In this document: positions 47,792 to 57,700 of the stretch, in pieces
How positions within the stretch are numbered: the stretch's first letter is position 1
Layout: each line of letters opens with the position of its first letter
From: Tigriopus japonicus
Taxonomy: Eukaryota > Arthropoda > Copepoda > Harpacticoida > Harpacticidae
Direction of reading: 5' to 3'
Length of the DNA stretch: 64,000 bases
Assembly: GCA_010645155.1 (NCBI GenBank)
Contig: CM021316.1
Coordinates: 10,520,700-10,584,699, forward strand
Made by a program: the position numbers and the translations under genes
The notes under the pieces: generated by a model
Told to the model about the DNA's origin: nothing
Databases searched by the model: none
What the model saw: only the letters and a program-made list of their open reading frames with translations

Positions 47792-49465
47792 TTTTTAGTT
47801 GTTGCAAGATATGGCTTAAGTTTTGGGAAAAACCAACGTTCCTTGGCAGAACTTTCTGGTTTAAAGACTGACTTGAAACTAGAAATGGTTCATAGTTTTA
47901 AGAAGGGAACACATTGGCTTGCTTGTGCTATTGTGAAAGATTTTGCATGAGGAAATAACCTTTCACCATTTGGCCCAATTGTCTGTTCAAATAACTACGT
48001 TCTGTCAGCAACTTTTAGTTATATGACTCTCGACTAAGGGCTTCAATTAGAAGCTACAAAAAGAGAACGTAATGAGAACCAACTTTTAGTTGGTTAGCAA
48101 ATGCAAAGCCTTCAATGGCCAGTTCAGCATTTTTGTGGAAACTCCCAAAATCATGAGATTTTGACGAGCCAACGATGGAAATAGAATTTGGAAAGCTCAG
48201 AGCTACCAAATTGCTAAAAAACAAATTTTGCCAATGAAATTGACACCAAAAGCACAAACACCTTAAAGAATAAAGTTTGAAGGAACTTTTCTTATCACAA
48301 GATCTCGACAAACATTGTTTTTTATCTTATTTTTTTGCAAGTTCATTTGATGCTTGCTTATCTTTTCCAAATCAAACACAATTGCAAAGAGTCTTTTGAG
48401 GGTTTGTCAGGTGGTTTTGGGATCGGCTTTGGTAAATCTTTTTTCGGCCAAAACTTTTGGTTCGGTTAAAGGCTCATTCGTTCCATCACTACACAAAAAC
48501 AATAAAAACATGCAGTTTTATATACCAAATAAGAGCCCACTCCTACACCATCTTGAATGAGGCAGTCTCTCTTCTCTAAAGGCAGCGTTGCAATTTTCAC
48601 CTGACAATAAAAAATGAGTTACTTTTCTGCATTTGTATCTTTTCAAAGCTGACGACTTGAGAATTTCAAGTTAATGGCTCGACATTGTGTGATGAGTAGA
48701 TTACATTTTATAGATACATTTTTGCCATTTGTCCACACTAGAACAATGCGACCTTCTGCGTTTCTGTTCTGGCGTCAGATTTGCTGTTTGCCCAAACCAC
48801 CGATATCCACAGATACGACATACCTTCCGTGTTTTGAAGGACAACTAGCAGATATTGATAAGAAAAGGTTGCGTGAAAAATTATTCTTCAATCTTTCAAG
48901 TCAAACTTTTGACTTTCTTGGCAAACAGTTTGCAGATTGACAAAATTTCGGTGTTAAAGATTTACATCGAATCGTCAAACCTCAACAACCGACCTTATAT
49001 CATTTGTCAAGACGAGCTTGATGAAACGAGTTTTTTGCAAGCAAAGAAACCCAAAGCTTATGAAAGCTGATCGTACAGTATTTCTCCTTGTTATGATATT
49101 GTAGCTCAATTAATTGATGCATAGTCAATCCAACCACAGTATCATAAGAAAGATATTTTGTAACAGTATATATTTTTTAATTAGTTAAGCCACAGAGTTA
49201 AGTCACTCCAAACAATTTCAACCAACATAATGCCCAAACCATATTTTTAGAAAAATAAGGGAAAAACACTTGGAAACACTTATCCTGAAGTCTTAACCAT
49301 CGTGCCAATTCAAATGAACTTGGTTACAACGACCTTTGGGGATTTCACTTACAGCATGTTTGAACTATTTCCCAATTTCTCGATGGCTTTGGTCGAATAA
49401 AAAAGAAGTAAAGAAGCACAGGTTCAAAAATCTATGAAGCTAAAACCATTCAGGAGAATTAGAGA
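47792..49465. other. Gene-free stretch
   Basis: Overlapping frames at 48674-49070 on + contain charged, coding-like segments (for example KKRLREKLFFNLSSQTFDFL) but no ATG-led frame, splice pattern or domain that I can support. Confidence 0.4.
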
Positions 49466-49466
49466 G

Positions 49467-49535
49467 GTGACGTGGTGTTATGGTTAGTGCAGTTCGCCTC
49501 TGGCGGCAGGTCACAGGTTCGATTTTCCTCCCCAA
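49467..49535 (+). repeat. tRNA-derived (SINE-like) sequence
   Basis: Contains TGGTTAGTGCAGTTCGCC and a B box AGGTTCGATTTTCC at tRNA-like spacing. Stems are imperfect and the acceptor does not close. Probably a SINE head or tRNA pseudogene. Confidence 0.5.
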
Positions 49536-49610
49536 CCTTTTGTGGATCATCCACAAATCATGAAAGTGTTAATCTTCGAACTGGTGTGGTTTATTTATGT
49601 GTTTTTCAAT

Positions 49611-50005
49611 CCGGGTGTTTCAAAAAAACGAAACACCCAATGCAATTGTCTATAACTCGTGATTGAAACCATATATGAACCGCACTTTCATTGGATATGA
49701 TTGGCCAAACACTTGGCTTGAAGAGTCAGAAAAAGCAATTTCGCCCAAGTTCAATGTTTCACCGACCACGATTTTTCCCGTCAAGAGTTATTTTTGAAAA
49801 CAGAGCGTTCGTGGCTCCGATTTTTTACTCCCCTCTGAAATTTGGCAAAAATCGAAAATCAGCCGACCAAAAGGGGGAAAACCATATACATCTTAATAAT
49901 TGTTATGTGCTTCGTCTTTTTGTATAGGATATATTTTTTATGAGATCAACCATTTCCGAGTTACGGACGTGCTTTCTTGTTCCATTTCTGGTGAATAATC
50001 ACCGG
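49611..50005. mobile_element. ~390-bp MITE, copy 1
   Basis: Collinear with 52238-52629 over its length, with shared CAATTTCGCCCAAGTTCAAT and ATTTCCGAGTTACGGAC. Left end CCGGGTGTTTC. The right end merges into a long palindrome at 49990-50045, so its exact terminus is unclear. Confidence 0.8.
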
Positions 50006-50045
50006 TATGTCCAGACGACTCTGGACATACCGGTGATTATTCACC
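49990..50045. repeat. Perfect 26-bp-arm hairpin
   Basis: Arms GGTGAATAATCACCGGTATG plus TCCAGA, and the exact inverted copy, around a 4-nt loop (CGAC). It lies at the right end of MITE copy 1. Confidence 0.9.
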
Positions 50046-50732
50046 GGTATGTAGACTAAAGACTACTGACGAAATCGGCTATAGTTTTATTTTTGTACAT
50101 TTTGCACTTTGATAAATGAAATTCCTCACAAAATCTTCGTTGCCTTGCAACGATTTGCACCTGTAATGGTTTAAGGTTAACGTGTATATTCTTAATCATG
50201 TATAATCGGCACATCACGCAATGATCATTGTTTTTCTATAAAGATTTCCTAACCTAGGCATAGTAACCCAAAAAAACTAATCTTTTTAAAGCATGCTCTC
50301 ATTGCCGGACAATCTTTTTAACTGGTGAAGAAATCAAAACCATGGAAAAAGAAATAGTTCAGAAATATTGTCGGAACAATCATCTTAAATGAGAGAAACG
50401 AATCAAGAAATCAGGAAAACCGGAGTTTTATAAAAATGGTATCTTTAATTGTAAATGACGTATATTACATTATAACTCTTTTTTCTTTCTGCATCAAGCA
50501 TCAAGCACGCTTCAAGCAAGCATTCATTTTTATTTTAAGCATATTTTAAGCCTGTTATAGCAATATTCAACTAATTTTTTGGTTCAACAAAAGCTAACAT
50601 TCATATGGCGTCATTTTAGAAGCCTGAGAGCATGAAAAAGACCCAAAAGGGTGCCAGTCGATTGCTGAAATATGCTTGAAGCATGCAACCCCAATCACAA
50701 AACACAGGACTAAAATGTTTCTAGCTTTTTCA

Positions 50733-51294
50733 TTAACGAGTAGTAGTTGGAGCTGCTGTTGTTGTAGCGACTGTGGTCGTAATGGAGGCAGTTGTTGTGG
50801 GCGCAGCGGTAGTTGTTGTAGTGGTAGTTGTTGTTGTAGTGGTGAATAGAGGGGCTACAAATGTTTGGGTTCCGGCAATCGTGAGGGTAGTCAGTAGAAT
50901 GGCCAAGAGACCAACGGTCTAAAACCAAAATTTCAATAGAATGAACCTATCAAAAGGTTTTGGTGGAGTGAAATTTAAAAAGGGGTTTTCCGTTCTGCCC
51001 CCAAATCGTGCTATTTTTGGTCTAACCTTCTGCACCGACCCCGGTCAGATCAAGATTTTGCATTGCCACGCGATTTTAGCAAAAGTTCGAGTTTAGCACA
51101 AATCTTACCGTAGGTCCTAGATTGCCTAATGCCGTGAGTGCCGTTGTCAATCCTTGCCTCTCTGCTAATCCATAAGTTTCCTCATTTGGTTGTTGTTGTT
51201 GATAAGAGCCATAGTGATATTGAGGATAAGAGGCGGATCCCAAAATGAGAATAGCTAAGGCACAAAAATGGCAAAACCAAGTGTGTGTTTTCAT
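50733..51294 (-). CDS. Small secreted Thr-rich protein, family member D (two exons)
   Basis: Exon 1 is 51294-51109 (62 codons), exon 2 is 50918-50733 (61 codons plus TAA), 123 aa, with a 190-bp intron. Exon 1 opens MKTHTWFC, a signal peptide ending GSAS before YPQ, a Tyr/Gln-rich stretch, and AERQGLTTALTALGNLGPT at a GTAAGA donor, phase 0. Exon 2 follows a T-rich acceptor with VGLLAILL, then LLTTLTIAGTQTFVAPL. The rest is almost all Thr with Ala/Pro, a mucin-like tail likely to be O-glycosylated. The exon-2 start is close to that of member B (17-residue block with 11 identities), but the tails are unrelated. Function unknown. Confidence 0.75.
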
Positions 51295-52237
51295 GGTGAA
51301 TTGGAAAGGTTATCGACTTCTAATCCAAAGTACAGAATATTGTCCTGAAGATCAGGATATTGACCTGTTTAATCGCACGAGTCTCTCTTTTTACTGGGGA
51401 TATGTCCCTGCAGATTTCCCATTTATGGATTTTCCGCGTTTGTAATTGATTATACCCACGTGCTTTTACATGCACATTAGCCTTACTTCCTCTAAAGGGG
51501 AATCAAAGGCAAATTATGGATTTCTATTCATTCTAACAGATGAAAATAGCTTGTTTGGCAGATTGCCACCAAAGGCATTGAAGTTCTTTTCACTTGATTG
51601 GTTTACGTGTAATCAAATTTGTCTGACCATTGAGATCTGACTCAAGGATGAGAGATCAAAGTACAGTATGTACTCTTCGACTTCTTTTTGTATGTACTTA
51701 CGTTGCATTTTCTATGCGGGTACTCATCAATAGTTTTAGGTTTACTAGCCGTGCGGAAATTAATATTTCATTCTCTTATTGAAAGTTGCATTAAAGAATA
51801 ATTAGGTTGACGTTAGTAATTTTCGAAGAAAATAAAATAATTCAACAATTTTCTTCAGAAATACAAAGAACAATTAATGTAGTGTGTTGGAATACTTCAA
51901 AAATGTGACAAATTGAAGTATTACTATTTTTCATATTAATGTATGTAAGCCTAGGCTTGAGCCGATCGGATTTACTGATTATAATCGACTCAATTACTAA
52001 GGTTGATCAAATAGACGGTGCGGGTGAACAGATACAAAAATATGTGCTGATGTAAAATGATCGACATTTTTCCCACATCGTCTTAGTATTGCGCTAAGTC
52101 CTTTCAATTGCTTGTTGAAAGACATTCACAAATGTGATGCAATTTTTGACATGTACAAACATTCAGCATTTATGTCGAATGGCTGAACATTTAGTGGTTT
52201 ATAGAATCTCTGAAAGCAAGCTTTAGCTCGTACAAAT

Positions 52238-52629
52238 CCCGGGTGTTTCAAAAGAAACGGAACACCTAATTCTATGATCTATAAATCTTGATTGAAACCC
52301 TATATGAACATCGTCTTCATTGGATATGATTTTCTAAACACTTAATTTGAAAAGTCAGGATAAGCAATTTCGCCCAAGTTCAATATTTCAGCGACGACGA
52401 TTTTTCTTGTGAAGGTCCATTTCTGAAAACAGAGCGTTCGTGACTCGAACGTTTTCTCCCTTCTGAAATTTGGCTAAAATAAAAAAGAGCGACATTAAGT
52501 GAATGAAACCATATCTATCTTGAGAATTGTTATCTGCCGCATATTTTTGAGGTTCACAATTTTTTTGTGAGATCAATGATTTCCGAGTTACGGACATGGT
52601 TTCCTGTTCCGTTTCTTATGAATCACCCG
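52238..52629. mobile_element. 392-bp MITE, copy 2
   Basis: Left CCCGGGTGTTTCAAAAGAAA and right the inverted CGGGTGATTCATAAGAAA; flanks GTACAAAT (52230-52237) and GTACAGAT (52630-52637) are an 8-bp duplication with one mismatch. No coding content. Confidence 0.8.
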
Positions 52630-52639
52630 GTACAGATTC

Positions 52640-54594
52640 ATTCTTAGATCGGTTGTCAATGATAAGCTTGATAAGTTTTCTGTGATAGTTTGAAAAGAGA
52701 TTCACAAAATTAGTTACGATTTTCAAAAGCAATCCATGTTCCAAAAGATCCAAAAGAGCGTTTTTTGATTAATTACAATTACAATACATTGGTGTCAAAA
52801 ATAATTGAATACAATTATAATTATTTAATTTCAAATTGCACGACATAAAAATGACAATGCTCCTTAAAAGCGGCCTTTTTGAATAGAGTACTTTTGTAAC
52901 GAGTAACCCCATTCCTTTTTTTTTGAAAAGGAATCGATTATTCGAGGAACGGCTAAAGCTCTGAGGCTTGTTTTTTATAGCTTGATCTTTGTTGGATACT
53001 GATTCCTCCCGAAAATTCAAGCCTGGTGTGAACGCAGCCCAGAGCTTTCTTTGAATCAACGTCGTTTTCTCACATTGAAACAAAGGAATTTTACCGTTGA
53101 GCTCTAGAACGGAAAGTGTTTGACGATCCTCTCACAACCTTTCACGGTTCTGCACTGTTTGCCCCAGACTGTACAATCTTCATTGTTGGTAGCGTAAAAT
53201 GCAGTAAATCGACATTTGAGGGGGCTTTTAACCTACTTATATGCATCCTCTTGTCACGAAATAAAATAGAAAGGCAAAGAGCTAACTCCAAAGAATCGGT
53301 TTGGTGTTTTGGAGGAGGTCCAAAAAGAAGAAGAAATCCGAAGTCTTGACACATTTTCTCATTCTTCATTAATAGCAGGACCAAAAGGCGATTTTTAAAA
53401 CCGCAGAATTCCTCTAAATATGATGACCTGTGAAGCCTTTTTCTCATTCAAAAGCAATCCAAAACATTTCAAAAGGAGCTAAAAGAGCCAAAAGAGCTAA
53501 ATGCTCAATTTCCAAAATATCAGGAAGAAGAGCTAAATTTAGCTTTAAAGAGCTAAAATTGGTCAGGCTGGATGTGTTAGCACCTGTCTTTTGGCTCCAA
53601 TGATGACTTGAGGTGACCAAAAAATGGCCCACGAAAAGGGCCAAAAAAATTAAAATTGGACCAAAAAGGGGCGAAAAATTTAAAGAAAATTTACGATTTA
53701 ATTAAATTTTTCTACTCACTCTACTCATTATGATTGGCCAAAGTCTTGCCTGACCACTGCATTTTTTGTTGAAGAATGTGGTATGTGGTTTGACATTATG
53801 ACAACAAGATCGCATGCACACTGTTTCTCAAAATTCGTTCCACAGAAAAGACAAGAAACTTTGGAGTCGATACATGCATTCGTTTCCATGATCTCTTCTC
53901 TATAGAGTCCTTTAAGCGCAACCAGTAAAATAAAAATAACGTGCAACCTTAGAGCGTTATGAAACAAAATTTCAGTTCTTATATGTTCAATGAACATTTA
54001 GAAGATCGAAAACAGGTCCAACTTTTGTGTCAAGGTGCAAATTCGGGAGCTTTATTAGTAAGGTGACCTCCCAGTCTTATGTACTATGACCTCCCAGTCA
54101 GCTGCTCGTTAAAGGACCGTATAGGAGCCCAAATTTGTATACACTTTTCAAATTGGCAGGGTATATACAAAAAAGACACAAAACAAAGTTATTAAGATCA
54201 AAGGTAAGTGAAAAGTTACAAGGAATTTTAAACTGTATTTCTTCCCAAACTCAACCAGAGTTTATATTGAAGACAAACATGCAAGCATGCACCAATTTAT
54301 AACTTGTCCAAAGCAATTTACTGACACACTTTTCACTTTCAAGACAACCAATCATCTTCTTGGCACCGAGATAATGGTCTAATCAGAACCGAGGGCAAAG
54401 TTTGTTACCAATAACTAGATTGCTTGTCTGCAAACTGGAGCTGTTCTGACAAAATTAAAATTCAAGTGCCATAAATTCACAGAATCTCAATCGAAAAAGA
54501 TTTTTCAACAATATTTTTCAGTCCTTCCCATTTCCATTTTTGTCACCTAAATGAAGTAGAGACTCAAAAATGTAAGTTTACTAATATGGGTGAT
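52640..54594. other. Gene-free stretch
   Basis: 52765-52830 contains TTAATTACAATTACAAT-type repeats similar to the 40906 element. A minus-strand ORF at 53728-53997 is Cys-rich with a hydrophobic N-terminus; it has no partner exon or domain that I recognise. Confidence 0.4.
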
Positions 54595-54600
54595 TTTATT
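54595..54600 (-). terminator. Poly(A) signal of the arfaptin gene
   Basis: AATAAA on the minus strand, about 125 nt beyond the TGA stop at 54724. Confidence 0.5.
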
Positions 54601-54723
54601 AACAATTTCCATCCGTGCTCAGAAAGCATATAAAAACTTCTGAATCCGATCACAGAATTAAGGAATAAAAGGAGAATAATAAAAAAATGACAGACGGCTT
54701 CATTTCCTTGAAATAGCATCAAA

Positions 54724-57700
54724 TCAGTGATCCTCAACCCAAGAGGGCTTGGTACTATTTGGAGACTTGACGTTAATTGAAAATTGCTTCATCGTGGACT
54801 CCAGAGCCTTTTGGTTGCCCGAAAAATATGCTGCTACCGCATTGTGGAACAGCATCAGTTGTTTATGCATCACCTTCACCTAAAACGAACAAAATATATA
54901 TCATTTTGAGTAATGTAAAGTATTACTATTCAATTTTTTGGTCCTTCAGAACATCTATTATACCTAGCATTTATTACACCTTCGGGAGGCCCCTCCACCA
55001 AATTATACAACCATTGTTATTCAGCGAATAACGTCAAATGAGATTTCTTCTCGCAATAAAAATTTTCATAAAAAATACCTGATCAGTAGAGACGGACAAA
55101 AAGTGCAAATGCACTTTTTAATGCGAACATTTTTGAACATTTTTTGAACATTCCGATTGCATTGATTTGTGTGGAGATAAAAGCGATTTTTTTTTATTGT
55201 TAGTGGGCTCGTATAATGAGATTAAAATTAGATCAACATTTGTAGTCGAATGTTTTAGAATCCTAGACATAGATTAAAATGTAATTGCTTCAAATGTTGT
55301 CAATGCCTTCTTTTTCAAGTATTCTGCCTCACAAGAAATGTGCAAGAATTTGATTTTTTTTTAGGCTAAGTCTATCTAAACCAAATAGACAAACACTTTA
55401 AATCAAGAAGTCTTTCACACCGCGATTTTTTAATACTTAAAAAGCGTGCATATTCCCAAAATTATTGGTTTCTGAAAATTTTACTAGTTTCAATCCTTTC
55501 ACCCCAACAGTCCAAAAGACTTTCAAAATAAGTTCTTTATAGTAGTTGCTTGTTTTGGTCAATAACTACTGAGTTTTTTCTTATCTATTTCTCCCTTGCA
55601 TCTTTGAAACGTTTGGTTCTTGAATGTGCACATCTTGGTCCTTCATTGGTAACAATCACACAGATCAAAGAATTTATCTTGATTTCCATAATATTCTACT
55701 GCACTTACTTTCAGTTATACACTGTATTATCATGAACTTGAAAAATGAAGTTAATTATACGAATTAGTATGTCAAATACCAAATTTATCAATTCAAAGAA
55801 ATTGAAAATCCGTTTGAAGAGCTGCAATTTCAAGTCTTTCTAGACTTTTTGTTACTTTTTGTTGTTAGTTTTTCATGCACTTTTTGCTAGGTTTTCTTGC
55901 GCTTTTTGCTAGGGTTTTCTTGCATTTTTTGCTAGGTTTTCTTGCACTTTTTGCTGAGTTTTCTTGCACTTTTTGCTGAGTTTTCTTGCACTTTTTGCCA
56001 GACCTGTTCAATTATCTTATCTAGATAAAAGATAAAGATAAAAGATAAAAGATAGTTTATCTTTTATCTTTATCTAGATACATTTTTCGGGAAAGTATCT
56101 TGAACTATCTTTATCTAGATACTTTTTCGGGAAAGTATCTTAAAGTATCTTTATTTAGATACTTTTTTCGGAAAACTATCTTGAAATATCTTTATCTAGA
56201 TACTTTTTTTGGAAAACTATCTTGAACTATCTTCATCTAGATAATGTGTTCTCTCAATCTTTTGTGTTAAAGCATCCATTATGCATTGTTTAGTATGCAT
56301 TATGCATTTTCCCAAAAAGTATCTAGATAAGACACTTCTAGATACTTTTCTTCATAATGCATAATGTCAAATTACTTGTGCATTATGCACATTGAAAGTG
56401 GATACATTATGCATATTGAGACTTGAGAGTGGACACATTATGCACATTGAGTGAGGAATCTGAGGATGCATTCATTATCCACTTTGAAGAAAGGTGCATA
56501 ATGCATCCACTCTCAATGTGCATAATGCGTCCACTCTCAAGTCTTAACATGTATAATGCATCCACTTTCAATGTGCATAATGCACAAATAATTTGACATT
56601 ATGCATAATGAAGAAAAGTATCTAGATCTAGAAGTATCTTATATGGATACGTTTTGTGAAAAGTATCTTGAAGTATCTTAGCTAGATAGTTTTTCGGTAA
56701 AGTATCTTAAAGCATCTTTATCTAAATACTTTTTCCGGGCAGTATCTTAAAGTATCTTAATCTAGATACTTTTTTCGGGAAAGTATCTTAAAGTATCTTA
56801 ATCTAGATACTTTTTTCGGGAAAGTATCTTAAAGTATCTTTATCTAGATACTTTTTTCGGGAAAGTATCTTAAAGTATCTTTATCTAGATACTTTTTTTC
56901 GGGAAAGTATCTTAAACTATCTTTATCTAGATACTTTGCGGAAAATATTATCTTATCTAGATACTTTTTCAAAGTATCTTGAACAGGTCTGCTTTTTGCT
57001 AGGTTTTCATGCATATTTTGTCCCTCTCTGCTGATAATTATGGGTTTCGAGCAAATAGAGTTATTCCCAGAAAGAGGTTTTTCAGCGTTTGTTTATTTTA
57101 TCCATCTGTTTGCCAATTACCATTTTTATCACCCTCCTTTTTCTTATTTGCCAATTTTGAAAAAGCAGACTAACATTAGGTAAATTTCAAATTTCTCCAA
57201 AAATTACGGAGTAATAATTTGCCTAAAATAATTACAGCCCGATTTTTTTACATTGAAACAAGATGATTGGAACATTTTTCGATGGACAAAAAGTAGACCG
57301 AAATGTTTCAACCAATTCGACAATTTCAAGTGTATTTGCAATTTCAATGTTCATTTGCCATTATATATCTCATATGCCAATTTTAGGGTTCTGAGCTTAA
57401 CTATTTTGGCTTATTTGCCAAAACTTTGCACCTTTACTGATGAGAAGGAATGGAAAGTATGATATTTAACGTCTTACCCTGTTTTCGTCCAAAAATTTCA
57501 GCTTTATCTGGACATCTGATCGAAGTCTCTCGAACTCAAGTTTTTGCCTCTCAAAAATTTCTTGAGTCGCCCTTTGCTTGACTTGATTTACTTCCGTTTT
57601 TGGTGCATTTGCATAGAACTCCAGATCCCCTCGATAAGCATCATACTCGATCCTATCGTAGGTAACAATTTTCATAGTGATTCGAAAGCAATTTTTCTAC

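Noticed and set aside
57253..57462. Plus-strand ORF in the arfaptin intron
   Set aside because: Antisense to a confirmed gene, AT-rich, no recognisable features.
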